A DNA stretch of 64,000 nt from Curtobacterium sp. MR_MD2014 (GTDB lineage Bacteria; Actinomycetota; Actinomycetes; Actinomycetales; Microbacteriaceae), in the NCBI RefSeq assembly GCF_000772085.1, contig NZ_CP009755.1, forward strand, positions 3,286,001 to 3,350,000, in the 5' to 3' direction. Below the pieces are notes generated by a model. It made no database searches, was not told the origin of the DNA, and saw only the letters and a program-made list of their open reading frames with translations. Of the stretch, positions 52,166 through 60,681 are shown in pieces (position 1 is the first letter of the stretch; the number at the start of each line of letters is the position of its first letter). The position numbers were made by a program, and so were the translations under genes.

Positions 52166-52369
52166 TCAGTCGTCGGTGGTCGGTGCGCTCGGCACGCGCA
52201 CGTCGACGGGTGAGACCCGTGACGGGTCGGCCGACGCGCCGCCGACGACGTCGAACGAGATGCCGAGCTCGGCGGCGGTGTCCTCGTCGAGCTCGAGTCC
52301 GTCCTCGGTGACCTGGTCCTCTGGGATGGCGCGACCCTTCGACGGGTCCCACGCGTTCGCGAACGACAT
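52166..52369 (-). CDS. Small acidic protein, unknown
   Basis: 67 aa, SFANAWDPSKGRAIPEDQV then an acidic/Gly/Val-rich remainder ending APTTDD. No membrane segment or motif that I know. The ribosome site is weak. Accepted because of codon use and position, with moderate doubt. Confidence 0.5.
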   Translation of the reverse strand: MSFANAWDPSKGRAIPEDQVTEDGLELDEDTAAELGISFDVVGGASADPSRVSPVDVRVPSAPTTDD

Positions 52370-52447
52370 GCGCCCGAGCTTGCCGTCCGCGGCTGGCAGC
52401 GAGGTGTCAGGCGTCGGTGGTGTCCGTCAGCGGTCAGCCGTCTCGGG

Positions 52448-52633
52448 TCACCGGGCGACCGGGCCGCCGCCGGCCTCGTCCTCGTCCTCGTGCGGGGCCG
52501 GCGAGACCGACGGGTCGACCGAGTCCGGGCCGACGTCGGCGCCGCGGTCCTCCTCGACCTCGATCTCGGTCTGGTCGTCGCCGTCCACGGGGAGGTCGGC
52601 GCCGGGCTGCTGCGGATCGAACGGTGTGCTCAT
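52448..52633 (-). CDS. Small very acidic protein, unknown
   Basis: 61 aa from ATG at 52631-52633 (STPFDPQQPGADLPVDGDDQ..., then EIEVEEDRGADVG), Asp/Glu-rich and probably disordered. GGAG lies 7 nt before this ATG; an ATG two codons earlier is also possible. Follows the kinase gene and precedes the other small gene; no function assignable. Confidence 0.55.
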   Translation of the reverse strand: MSTPFDPQQPGADLPVDGDDQTEIEVEEDRGADVGPDSVDPSVSPAPHEDEDEAGGGPVAR

Positions 52634-52717
52634 CGACATGCTCCGAGCGTGCTCCCGCGACGGTGGGCGTCGGCTCGACGCTGTCCGTCCACCGCGCCGG
52701 GGTCGGCAGCGACCGCG

Positions 52718-54439
52718 TCAGCCGCGGCCGGGGCCCGTCGCCGGCCCCTGGGTGAGCGACCCGACGGTGGTGTCGACCGTCGTGTCCGCCGCACCGGATC
52801 CCTTGCCCTTGCCGCTGTTGCTCCCGGGACCGTTGCCGTTGCCGTTGCCGTTGTTGCCCGCGCCGCCCTGCGGGGCCTCGACGGGGTTGGACGCCGGACC
52901 GCCCGGTTGGGGGCCGACGCTCGGGTCGTCGGCGGGCTGGCTCGGTTCCTGCGCGGGCTCGCTCGGCTGCTGCTGCTCCTGGCTGGGCTCCTGCGCCGGC
53001 TCGCTCGGCTCCTGCGCGGGTTCGCTCGGCTGCTGCTCCTCCTGGCTGGGCTGCTGCTCCGGCTCGCTCGTCTGCTGCTCCGTCGGCGACGAGGGCTCGC
53101 TGGAGTCGGTCGGCGCGGGCGTCGAGTCGTCTCCTCCGCCCAGCGCGATCAGCGCGACGCCGATCCCCGCGAGGACGAGGATCCCGACGACCACCGCGGT
53201 GATGATCCCCGCACGCCGTCGCTTCGATCCGTCCGTACCGGGACCGCCCCGTCCGGCAGCCCCCGCTGGACCACCGGCTCCTCGCGACGCGGCACCACCG
53301 GCCACCGCACCACCGCCTGCAGCAGCGGCGGCGCCCGCTCCACCGGCGCCCCGCTGGGCACCGAGGACCGTCGTCGCGACGTCGTCCTGCGCACCCGTCC
53401 GGTCGTACGCCCGGGTCGCGGCGTCGGCACCGCCGGCGGTCGGCATCGCCCGCGTGGCCTGGTCGCCGTCCGCAGCGCCCGGCACGGCCTGGGTGGCCTG
53501 GTCGGCGTGGGCTGCATCCGGTCCGCCGGCACCGAGCGCGGCACCAGCGAGACCGGCTCCGGCGCCGGCCGCGCCTCCGGCAGCACGGGTGAGCGTGCCG
53601 GGTCCGCCCGGGAGCAGCTGGGTCGCCGGTGCCGTCCCGTCGCGTTCGAGGGCACGGAGACGTCGTGCCGCCTCGGCCGCGGTCGGACGCTCGGCCGGGT
53701 CCTGCGCGGTCATCACGTGCAGCAGCGTCCGCCACGCGGTGGGCAGGTGCTGGTCGATGTCGGGGCCCCGCGTGAGCCGCGCGGTGGCGGACTCGACGGC
53801 GGTGCCGGGGAACGGACGTGCACCCGTCAGGCACTGCAGCAGGACGAGCCCGAGGGCGTAGACGTCAGCCTGACCGGTGACCTCGCGCCCGAGGACCTGC
53901 TCCGGTGAGATGTAGGCGGCGGTGCCGATGACGGTGCCGGTCCCGGTCACGCGGGCGGCGTCCCGGAGCAGCGCGATGCCGAAGTCGGCGAGCTTGACGT
54001 GCTGGCCGTCGCTCTCGAGCAGCACGTTGGCGGGCTTCACGTCACGGTGCACGATGCCCTGCGCGTGCACGGCGGCGAGTCCCTCGGCGACCTGGGCGCC
54101 GGTGCGCGCGGTCGTCGTGGTGTCGAGCGGGCCCTCGCGCAGCCGGGTGTCCAGGTCGCTGCCGGGGACGAGCTCCATCACGAGGTACGAGTCGCCGTTG
54201 CCGTCGTCGAGTGCGGCATCGTAGAGCGTGACGAGCGAGGGGCTGCGGAGCGCGGCCAGCGTGTGCATCTCGGCCTCGGCGCGCGCACGTTCGCCGTGGT
54301 CGACCGCGCCGATCCGGAAGACCTTGACGGCCACCTCGCGGCCGAGCTGCTCGTCGACGGCGCGGTAGACGGAGGCCATGCCGCCGTGACCGAGCGTGCC
54401 GGTGACGCGGTACCTGCCGCCGAAGACCCGTTCTTCCAT
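52718..54439 (-). CDS. PknB-like Ser/Thr protein kinase, no PASTA domains
   Basis: 573-aa membrane kinase. Kinase domain 1-265: LGHGGMASVYRA (P-loop), AVKVF (Lys), VHRDVKPANVL, LADFGIA (DFG) and GTAAYISPEQ. A long Ala/Gly-rich cytoplasmic linker follows, one membrane helix (GIITAVVVGILVLAGIGVALIALGG, about 440-463), then an exported tail rich in Ser/Glu/Gln/Pro with EPAQEPSEP repeats and an Asn/Gly end. No PASTA repeats, so the outside ligand is unknown. ATG 54439 follows a TAGGTT box by 7 nt. Confidence 0.92.
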   Translation of the reverse strand: MEERVFGGRYRVTGTLGHGGMASVYRAVDEQLGREVAVKVFRIGAVDHGERARAEAEMHTLAALRSPSLVTLYDAALDDGNGDSYLVMELVPGSDLDTRLREGPLDTTTTARTGAQVAEGLAAVHAQGIVHRDVKPANVLLESDGQHVKLADFGIALLRDAARVTGTGTVIGTAAYISPEQVLGREVTGQADVYALGLVLLQCLTGARPFPGTAVESATARLTRGPDIDQHLPTAWRTLLHVMTAQDPAERPTAAEAARRLRALERDGTAPATQLLPGGPGTLTRAAGGAAGAGAGLAGAALGAGGPDAAHADQATQAVPGAADGDQATRAMPTAGGADAATRAYDRTGAQDDVATTVLGAQRGAGGAGAAAAAGGGAVAGGAASRGAGGPAGAAGRGGPGTDGSKRRRAGIITAVVVGILVLAGIGVALIALGGGDDSTPAPTDSSEPSSPTEQQTSEPEQQPSQEEQQPSEPAQEPSEPAQEPSQEQQQPSEPAQEPSQPADDPSVGPQPGGPASNPVEAPQGGAGNNGNGNGNGPGSNSGKGKGSGAADTTVDTTVGSLTQGPATGPGRG

Positions 54440-54446
54440 GCGGGTG

Positions 54447-54452
54447 AACCTA
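54447..54452 (-). promoter_or_regulatory. -10 box TAGGTT, leaderless kinase gene
   Basis: TAGGTT on the minus strand, 7 nt before ATG 54439; overlaps the 3' end of the PAP2 gene. Confidence 0.45.
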
Positions 54453-55334
54453 CCGTGACGACCTGACCGGGCGTGCCGGTCCGCGGCCGCGCACGACCGG
54501 GTCGGCACCCCGGTGGAGGGCGGTCAGGTACAGCCGGTGCGCCGTGATCACGAGCGCCAGCCACGCCAGACCGAGGGCCCACGCGGCGAGCACGTCCGTC
54601 GTCCAGTGGTGGCCCAGGAACACCCGCGAGACGCCGATCGACAGCACGAAGAGCGTGCCGATGACGATCGTCCACACCCGGGTGACCGTGCGTGACTGCC
54701 GCAGGATGAGCAGGTACACGATCGTGCCGACGACGACCGTGGCGTTGAGCGTGTGGCCGGACGGGAACGACGGCGAGTGCTCGTACGGCGGCACCGCGTC
54801 GGACAGCGGCGGTCGGGCACGGCCGATCAGGTCCTTGCCTGCGATGGTCATGAGGAGCGAGCCGCCGCTCGCCGCGACGAGCAGCACGAGCGGGGTCCAG
54901 GCGCGGCGCTGCACCGTGAAGCCGATCAGGAAGCAGACCGCGACGATCGGCATCCCGATCGTCCCGGCGATGTCGGTCCACCACGTGACCGCCTGGTCGG
55001 CGAACGGCGAGCGCAGGGTGAGCATCCAGTCGAGGACGGGGCGGTCGAGCACCGCGACGTCGTCGGACGCCCGCACGGCGTCGTACACCTCCGATGCCGC
55101 CCAGGTCGCGGTCGCGGCGATGCCGACACCGACGGCCAGCGTCAGGACGAGCAGGGGGAGGGCGCCGTAGCGACGGCCGAGTGCCGCCCAGCCATCGGCG
55201 ACCGTGTGGCCGGCCCGGGACCGCCACGTCGTGAGGTCGAGGTCGCCGACGCGCCGGTCCTCGACGACCGCCGCCTGCTCCGCACGGTCGACCCGACCGG
55301 CAGCCGAGGGGTCCTCGTCGTGGTGTCGCTCCAT
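54450..55334 (-). CDS. PAP2-family membrane phosphatase
   Basis: 294-aa integral membrane phosphatase (undecaprenyl-diphosphate or lipid phosphate type). Three-part active site: KDLIGRARP, PSFPSGHT and SRVFLGHHWTTDVLAA. About six hydrophobic segments after a charged 60-residue N-terminal region. ATG at 55332-55334. Upstream of the kinase on the same strand. May recycle the lipid carrier for cell-wall synthesis; substrate not proven. Confidence 0.92.
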   Translation of the reverse strand: MERHHDEDPSAAGRVDRAEQAAVVEDRRVGDLDLTTWRSRAGHTVADGWAALGRRYGALPLLVLTLAVGVGIAATATWAASEVYDAVRASDDVAVLDRPVLDWMLTLRSPFADQAVTWWTDIAGTIGMPIVAVCFLIGFTVQRRAWTPLVLLVAASGGSLLMTIAGKDLIGRARPPLSDAVPPYEHSPSFPSGHTLNATVVVGTIVYLLILRQSRTVTRVWTIVIGTLFVLSIGVSRVFLGHHWTTDVLAAWALGLAWLALVITAHRLYLTALHRGADPVVRGRGPARPVRSSR

Positions 55335-55374
55335 CGACCCACCCTGCCCGTCCCAGGCTGCGAGCGCGCACGCG

Positions 55375-55470
55375 CCGGCCCGGACGCAGTCCTCACCGCG
55401 GGCGAGCACCCGCCCGTACCGGCCCGGACGCAGTCCTCACGGCGGGCGAGCACCCGCACGCGCCGGCCCG
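55375..55470. repeat. 44-bp tandem repeat, 2.2 copies
   Basis: Units begin CCGGCCCGGACGCAGTCCTC at 55375 and 55419, with a partial third at 55463. Lies between the polymerase stop and the PAP2 start. Confidence 0.8.
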
Positions 55471-55472
55471 GC

Positions 55473-57158
55473 TCAGTCCTTCGCTGCCCCGTAGTCGCGC
55501 ACCGTCGACACCGTCAGGGGGAAGACCACCGGGAAGTCCCGGAAGAGCAGCCGTCCGGCGTCGACCGCCGCGGCCCGGACCTGCTCCGCCACGAACGCGG
55601 CGTGCTCGACGGGCGTGTGCACCACGATCTCGTCGTGCACGAAGAACACCAGGTGCGGCCCGGCCGTCAGCGGGCCGGGGAACCGGGTCGCGAGCCGGGT
55701 CCGGAGCGATCCCATCCACGCCAGTGCCCACTCGGCCGCGGTGCCCTGCACCACGAAGTTCCGCGTGAAGCGCCCCCAGCTGCGGGCACGCCCCTCGACC
55801 GCCCGCTGCTGCGCCGGCGTGCCGTCCACCGACCAGGCGCGGTTGCGCGCGGCGAACCAGGCCTCGTCGGGGACGGGCGACGTCCGGCCGAGCAGCGTCG
55901 TCACGGGCTCGCCGCGCTCGCCCGCCCGGGCCGCCCGGTCGACGAGCCCCAGCGCCGCAGGGAACGCCCTCGCCAGCCGCGGGACGAGCCGTCCAGCGTC
56001 ACCCTGGGTCGCGCCGTACATCGCGCCGAGCATCGCGCCCTTCGCCTGCTGCCGCGTCTCGACCGCGCCCGAGGCGACCACCCCGTCGTACAGGTCCCGC
56101 CCGTCGCCCGCGGTCGCCATCGCCCGGTCACCGGCCATCGCCGCGAGCACCCGCGGTTCGAGCTGCGCCGCGTCCGCCACCACGAAGGCCCAGCCGTCGT
56201 CGGCGACCACCGCACTGCGGACCGTCCTCGGCAGCTGCATGGCACCGCCGCCGTCCGCCGCCCAGCGCCCGGTGACGACCCCGCCGACGACGTACTTCGG
56301 GTGGAAGCGCCCGTCCTGCACCCACTCGTCGAGCCATGCCCAGCCGTTCGCGGTGAGCAGGCGGGACAGGCGCTTGTACTCGAGCAGCGGCGCGATGACC
56401 GGGTGCTCGAGCTCCTGCAGCTCCCACTTGCGCGTCGACGTCACCATCAGGCCGACGGCCCGGAGCGACCGCAGGACGTCGGCGGGCGAGTCGGGGTTGA
56501 GTGCGGGGTCGCCGAGGTGTGCGCGGATCTCCCCCGCGAGCTCCTCGAGCCGGCGCGGCCGCACCCCGGCGGGTACCCGGGGGCCGAGTTCCTCCTCGAG
56601 CAGGCGCTCGTGCACGTCCGGACGCCAGGGCAGACCCGCGGACAGGATCTCGGCCGCGACGAGGGCTCCCGCCGACTCGGCGGTGGTGAGCAGGCGCAGT
56701 GCGCCCGGCGTCGTCGACGTGGCGACCGCGTCGAGCTGGCGGCGGAACTCGGCGACCGGATCGGCTGCGTCGTCGGCCGGTGCGACGGTGAAGAGCGCGT
56801 CGTCGAACAGCCGGGCCTGCGTCGGGCGGGTGGGGCGGGCCTCCTGGCCGGGGTCGTCCCACGTGTCGGGTGGTGCCGTCGCGAGGGCCGTCCCCCGTGC
56901 GGCGAGCGCGCCGCGCAGGATGCGACGGCACAGGCGGAGGTCGACGCAGCGGCCGACGCGTCCTCCGGCCGCCAGGACGGCCGGGTACCAGCGGGCGGTG
57001 TCGTCCCAGACCCAGCGCACGTCGGGTGCGTCGTGCGCGGCGACGAAGGCCGGGAGGCCCGGCTCGTCCAGGCGCGTCGGCTCGCCGGCCGGCTCCCCCG
57101 CGTCGGTCAGGGGCGTCGCGGTGACGCCGCCGTCGACGCGGTGGAGGACGAGGTGCAC
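55473..57158 (-). CDS. PolA-like protein (actinobacterial bifunctional exonuclease/DNA polymerase type)
   Basis: 561-aa family A polymerase relative. The C-terminal half carries the polymerase core: GRWAADGGGAMQLPRTVRSAVVAD, motif A as VVADAAQLEPRVLAAMAGD (Asp kept, SQIE replaced by AQLE), ATQGDAGRLVPRLARAFPAALG and motif C VHDEIVVHT. The N-terminal 200 residues replace the exonuclease domain without clear DEDD residues. It is smaller than the real Pol I and is known in actinobacteria as a separate gene. GTG at 57156-57158. Possible repair polymerase; activity uncertain. Confidence 0.85.
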   Translation of the reverse strand: MHLVLHRVDGGVTATPLTDAGEPAGEPTRLDEPGLPAFVAAHDAPDVRWVWDDTARWYPAVLAAGGRVGRCVDLRLCRRILRGALAARGTALATAPPDTWDDPGQEARPTRPTQARLFDDALFTVAPADDAADPVAEFRRQLDAVATSTTPGALRLLTTAESAGALVAAEILSAGLPWRPDVHERLLEEELGPRVPAGVRPRRLEELAGEIRAHLGDPALNPDSPADVLRSLRAVGLMVTSTRKWELQELEHPVIAPLLEYKRLSRLLTANGWAWLDEWVQDGRFHPKYVVGGVVTGRWAADGGGAMQLPRTVRSAVVADDGWAFVVADAAQLEPRVLAAMAGDRAMATAGDGRDLYDGVVASGAVETRQQAKGAMLGAMYGATQGDAGRLVPRLARAFPAALGLVDRAARAGERGEPVTTLLGRTSPVPDEAWFAARNRAWSVDGTPAQQRAVEGRARSWGRFTRNFVVQGTAAEWALAWMGSLRTRLATRFPGPLTAGPHLVFFVHDEIVVHTPVEHAAFVAEQVRAAAVDAGRLLFRDFPVVFPLTVSTVRDYGAAKD

Positions 57159-57184
57159 CCGACGATCATCCTCCTTCCCGCGGG

Positions 57185-57244
57185 ACGCACCGTCGGCGGG
57201 TGCTCGCAGCGGTACCGCGGTGCGAGGTGTCGCCGGGGTCGCGT
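57185..57244. repeat. 60-bp palindromic repeat, family B copy 3
   Basis: Same 60-bp length as 10059 and 16334, more diverged: outer ACGCACCGTCGGCG/CGCCGG...GCGT, inner CTCGCA/TGCGAG. Between two co-directional minus-strand genes. Confidence 0.75.
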
Positions 57245-57259
57245 CGTGCGAGGGAGGGC

Positions 57260-57508
57260 TCAGTCGGCGGGGTGGGGGTCCTGCGTCGCGTCGGTCCGGG
57301 GGTCGGTGCCGTCGGCGTCCCCGGGGCGGACGGCCGCGGAGTCCGCGACGTCGATGCGCACGTCCCCGTCCTCGACGCGGGAGACCTCGACGCGCGGGTC
57401 GGCGTCGTGCTCGTCCGACCCGGACATCCTGCGGAGGGTGTCCTGTCGGCGTTCCTCGAAGGACATGTCGACGCCGTCGCCGAGGTGGTCGTGGTCCGTG
57501 TCGCTCAT
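57260..57508 (-). CDS. Small acidic protein, unknown
   Basis: 82 aa, very rich in Asp and Arg (SDTDHDHLGDGVDMSFEERR, ...PRVEVSRVEDGDVRIDVADS), no membrane segment, probably disordered. ATG 57508 follows a TACGGT box by 7 nt. No function assignable. Confidence 0.65.
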   Translation of the reverse strand: MSDTDHDHLGDGVDMSFEERRQDTLRRMSGSDEHDADPRVEVSRVEDGDVRIDVADSAAVRPGDADGTDPRTDATQDPHPAD

Positions 57509-57515
57509 GCGTCCG

Positions 57516-57521
57516 ACCGTA
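57516..57521 (-). promoter_or_regulatory. -10 box TACGGT, leaderless small gene
   Basis: TACGGT on the minus strand, 7 nt before ATG 57508. Confidence 0.45.
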
Positions 57522-57599
57522 CCCGCGGCGGCCGGAGCGCCTCCCGGCAGTGCACGTGAGCAGCGTTCAGCGATTTGGTGCGCGAATCGGACAGACGCC

Positions 57600-57625
57600 A
57601 TGGTGGAGTGATGGAGGTGGAGTGA
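57600..57625 (+). other. Two minimal ORFs chained before a small gene
   Basis: ATG-GTG-GAG-TGA (57600-57611) and ATG-GAG-GTG-GAG-TGA (57611-57625) run head to tail through shared TGATG into the next ATG. The same bases also provide GGAGG-type ribosome sites. Confidence 0.45.
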
Positions 57626-57846
57626 TGGAGACGGAGCGCGCACGAGCACCACGGTGGCGACCGGTCCCCGCCGACGACGTCCCGATCCACGCGGTGGTCC
57701 GCTACCGCGACCGCGGGCGACTCGTCGCCGGGACGGCGGTGGACGTCCTCGACACTCCGGGGCGTCCCGCACTCATCGTCCGCACCGACGACGGGCAGCA
57801 CCACGTCGCACCGCGCGCGATCCCGCTGGAGATGCAGGTCCACTGA
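57625..57846 (+). CDS. Small protein, SH3-like, unknown
   Basis: 73 aa: ETERARAPRWRPVPADDVPI, VVRYRDRGRLVAGTAVDVLD, RPALIVRTDDGQHHVAPRAI. The run of short beta segments looks like a small barrel domain. ATG 57625 is preceded by GGAGGTGGAGTG. No function assignable. Confidence 0.65.
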   Translation: METERARAPRWRPVPADDVPIHAVVRYRDRGRLVAGTAVDVLDTPGRPALIVRTDDGQHHVAPRAIPLEMQVH

Positions 57847-57901
57847 CCGGCCCGGGCGGTCGTACCGGGGCCGTCGCCACGACGCAGCGCGCTGCGGCCG
57901 C

Positions 57902-59275
57902 TCAGCAGAGGGGGACGTTGACCGCCAGTCCGCCCATCGCGGTCTCCTTGTACTTCGTCGACATGTCCGCACCGGTCTGCCGCATCGTCTCGACGACCTG
58001 GTCGAGGGACACGTGGTGCACACCGTCCCCGCGCAGCGCCATCCGGGCCGCGTTGATCGCCTTGTTCGCCGCGATCGCGTTCCGCTCGATGCAGGGGATC
58101 TGCACGAGGCCGCCGATCGGGTCGCAGGTCAGCCCGAGGTTGTGCTCCATCGCGATCTCGGCGGCGTTCTCGACCTGTTCGGGGGTCCCACCGAGGACCT
58201 CGGCCAACCCGGCCGCCGCCATCGACGCGGCGGAGCCGACCTCGCCCTGGCAGCCGACCTCGGCGCCCGAGATCGACGCCCGCTCCTTGTAGATCGAGCC
58301 GATGGCCCCGGCCGTGAGCAGGAAGCGGACCACGGCGTCGTCGCGGTCCTCCGGGAGGACCTCGGAGACGTAGGTCAGGGCGTAGTACAGCACCGCGGGG
58401 ATGATCCCGGCGGCACCGTTCGTGGGGGCGGTGACGACCCGGCCACCCGTGGCGTTCTCCTCGTTGACCGCCATCGCGGTGAGGTTCACCCACTCCATCG
58501 CGAAGAGCGGGTCGTGGTGCGGGTCGTCGCGGGTGAGCTGCTCGTGCCAGTTCGCCGCGCGACGCCGGACCGTCAGGCCGCCGGGCAGCGTGCCGGTGCG
58601 GCGGATGCTGCGGTCGACGCTCTCGCGCATGACGTCGTGCACGTGCAGGAGTCCGGCGCGGACCTCGGCACCGGTCCGTGTCGCGGTCTCGTTCGCCATC
58701 GCGACGCCGCTGACGGGCAGGCCGGTCGCGGCGCACGCGGCGAGGAGTTCGGCGCCGCTCGAGAACGGGTGCGGGACGGCGTCGTCGACGGGGATCGCGG
58801 CCTCGGCCACGGCACCCTCGGTGTCGCTCGTGATGAACCCGCCACCGATCGAGTAGTAGGTCTCCTCGGCGAGGACCGCCCCCGAGGCACCGGTCGCCCG
58901 CAGCCGCATCGCGTTCGGGTGGCGGGGCAGCATGGTGAGCGGGTGCAGCACGATGTCGGCCTGGCGGAACGGCACCGTCGCCCCGCCCGCGAGCCGCAGC
59001 ACACCGGTGCGTTCGAGGTCGTCCAGGGCCGCTGCCATCGCGTCCGGGTCGACCGTCTCGGGGTCGGAGCCCATCAGCCCGGCGAGCACCGCACCGAGCG
59101 TGCCGTGTCCCTGCCCGGTCGAGGCGAGCGAGCCGTACAGGTGGACGTCGAGCCCGGTCACGGGGGCGTCGGCGAGCCCGGCCGCGAAGGCCGCGCCGGC
59201 ACGCATGGGCCCGACGGTGTGGGAACTCGACGGGCCGATCCCGACGCTGAACAGATCGAAGACGGAGACCGGCAT
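57902..59275 (-). CDS. sdaA: L-serine ammonia-lyase (serine dehydratase), single-chain
   Basis: 457-aa iron-sulfur enzyme that turns L-serine into pyruvate and ammonia. Beta domain at the N-terminus: [24 protein letters not shown]; alpha domain: [40 protein letters not shown] and [26 protein letters not shown], whose Cys residues bind the 4Fe-4S cluster. Ends GLAVNVPLC, the tail that sits in the active site. ATG 59275 follows a TAGTGT box by 6 nt. Confidence 0.97.
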   Translation of the reverse strand: MPVSVFDLFSVGIGPSSSHTVGPMRAGAAFAAGLADAPVTGLDVHLYGSLASTGQGHGTLGAVLAGLMGSDPETVDPDAMAAALDDLERTGVLRLAGGATVPFRQADIVLHPLTMLPRHPNAMRLRATGASGAVLAEETYYSIGGGFITSDTEGAVAEAAIPVDDAVPHPFSSGAELLAACAATGLPVSGVAMANETATRTGAEVRAGLLHVHDVMRESVDRSIRRTGTLPGGLTVRRRAANWHEQLTRDDPHHDPLFAMEWVNLTAMAVNEENATGGRVVTAPTNGAAGIIPAVLYYALTYVSEVLPEDRDDAVVRFLLTAGAIGSIYKERASISGAEVGCQGEVGSAASMAAAGLAEVLGGTPEQVENAAEIAMEHNLGLTCDPIGGLVQIPCIERNAIAANKAINAARMALRGDGVHHVSLDQVVETMRQTGADMSTKYKETAMGGLAVNVPLC

Positions 59276-59281
59276 CCCGCC

Positions 59282-59287
59282 ACACTA
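59282..59287 (-). promoter_or_regulatory. -10 box TAGTGT, leaderless sdaA
   Basis: TAGTGT on the minus strand, 6 nt before ATG 59275. Confidence 0.5.
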
Positions 59288-59289
59288 AC

Positions 59290-59301
59290 CCGTCCGGACG
59301 G
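59290..59301. promoter_or_regulatory. 12-bp perfect palindrome CCGTCCGGACGG
   Basis: Between divergent sdaA and aroE-like genes, next to the sdaA -10 box. Possible operator; could also be chance in GC-rich DNA. Confidence 0.3.
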
Positions 59302-59362
59302 CACTGCTGTCGGGTACCGGGAGTGGACCGCTCCATCGGCACGGGCGTGGGAGACTCGTGCC

Positions 59363-60181
59363 ATGCCCATCCTCCACAAGGACATGCAGGTCTGCATCTC
59401 GCTCGCGGCCCGACCGAGCAACATCGGCACGCGCTTCCACAACTTCCTCTACGACGAGCTCGGGCTGGACTTCGTCTACAAGGCGTTCACCACGACCGAC
59501 CTGCCCGGCGCGGTCACCGGGATCCGCGCGCTCGGCATCCGGGGCTGCTCGGTGTCGATGCCCTTCAAGGAGGCGATCATCCCCCTCGTCGACGTGGTCG
59601 AGGAGTCCGCGGCCGCCATCCGGTCGATCAACACCGTGGTGAACGACGACGGTGTGCTCACCGCGTCGAACACCGACTACGAAGCCGTCGCGTCCCTGCT
59701 CCGCACGCACGATGTCGACCCGACGGCCCGCGTGGTGCTCCGTGGCTCCGGCGGGATGGCCAAGGCGGTCACGGCGGCGTTCCGCGGTGCGGGCTTCGAG
59801 CAGCTCACCGTCGTCGCGCGCAACGCGGAGACCGGTCCTGCCCTGGCCGAGCAGTACGGCTTCGACTGGGTCGCGAGCGTGCAGGAGGCGCCCGAGGCCG
59901 ACGTCCTGGTCAACGTCACCCCGCTCGGCATGCGCGGTGCGGACGAGGACGCCCTCGCCTTCGCGCAGGACCGTGTCGAGGCCGCGTCGACCGTCTTCGA
60001 CGTGGTCGCGTTCCCCGCCGAGACCCCGCTGGTCCGCGCCGGTCGCGCCGCGGGTGCGCACGTGATCACCGGCGCCGAGGTCATCGCACTGCAGGCAGCC
60101 CGCCAGTTCGAGCGGTACACGGGCGTCGCCCTGACGAACGACCAGGTGCGTCGAGCGAGCGAGTTCAGTCGCGCGGAGTGA
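59363..60181 (+). CDS. Shikimate 5-dehydrogenase-like protein
   Basis: 272-aa NADP-binding protein of the AroE family. SLAARPSNIGTRFHNFLYDELGLDFVYKAF, GCSVSMPFKEAI (catalytic Lys), SINTVVNDDGVLTASNTDYEA (catalytic Asp), LRGSGGMAKAVTAAF (dinucleotide loop) and NVTPLGMRG. The usual SPxLHN opening is changed to RPSNIGTRFHN, as in the AroE-like paralogues, so the true substrate may differ from shikimate. ATG 59363. Divergent from sdaA. Confidence 0.9.
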   Translation: MPILHKDMQVCISLAARPSNIGTRFHNFLYDELGLDFVYKAFTTTDLPGAVTGIRALGIRGCSVSMPFKEAIIPLVDVVEESAAAIRSINTVVNDDGVLTASNTDYEAVASLLRTHDVDPTARVVLRGSGGMAKAVTAAFRGAGFEQLTVVARNAETGPALAEQYGFDWVASVQEAPEADVLVNVTPLGMRGADEDALAFAQDRVEAASTVFDVVAFPAETPLVRAGRAAGAHVITGAEVIALQAARQFERYTGVALTNDQVRRASEFSRAE

Positions 60182-60195
60182 CCAGGTGGCGGCAC

Positions 60196-60227
60196 GGAGG
60201 CTCGTGGCGGTGCCGCCACGAGCCTCC
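60196..60227. terminator. Hairpin terminator (GGAGGCTCGTGGCGG stem)
   Basis: 15-bp stem with a minimal loop between the convergent aroE-like (+) and SRPBCC (-) genes. Confidence 0.75.
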
Positions 60228-60234
60228 AGACCGT

Positions 60235-60678
60235 CTACTGGGCGCCCGCGCGCCCCTCCGCGACCCAGCGGAGCCGCCGGATGCTCTCGTTGTTGCGGAT
60301 CCAGATGCCGGGCTGCGCGATGAACCCGGGCACGAGTGATCCGGGACCCCGGACGGGGTTCTCGCGGAGCGTCACCCGGCTCCCCCGCGGGTGCGGTTCC
60401 ACCTCGACCTCGACCCGGGCCTCGCCGACCGGCCAGCCCTTCGCCTGGATGACGAGCCGCCGGGGCTCGTCGACCTCGAGCGAGATCGTCGTGTCGTTGA
60501 TCAGGAACGGCCAGATGCCGAACGAGTGGTGCAGCTCCGTACCGACGGCGGGCCACCCCGGGTCCTGACCGCGCATGCGCGAGGCGCCGACCACCCAGGT
60601 CGGGTAGAGCCAGCCGTCCCGGAGCACGTCGAAGACGGCCTCCGGGCTGCAGTGCACGATGCGGACGTTCTTCGCCAT
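60235..60678 (-). CDS. SRPBCC (polyketide cyclase/dehydrase-like) protein
   Basis: 147-aa helix-grip protein: VRIVHCSPEAVFDVLRDGWLYPTWVVGA at the N-terminus, VEVEVEPHPRGSRVTLRENPVRGPG and IRNNESIRRLRWVAEG at the C-terminus. It binds a hydrophobic ligand, identity unknown. ATG at 60676-60678 is 3 bp past the stop of the oxidoreductase gene, so the two form an operon. Confidence 0.88.
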   Translation of the reverse strand: MAKNVRIVHCSPEAVFDVLRDGWLYPTWVVGASRMRGQDPGWPAVGTELHHSFGIWPFLINDTTISLEVDEPRRLVIQAKGWPVGEARVEVEVEPHPRGSRVTLRENPVRGPGSLVPGFIAQPGIWIRNNESIRRLRWVAEGRAGAQ

Positions 60679-60681
60679 GGT

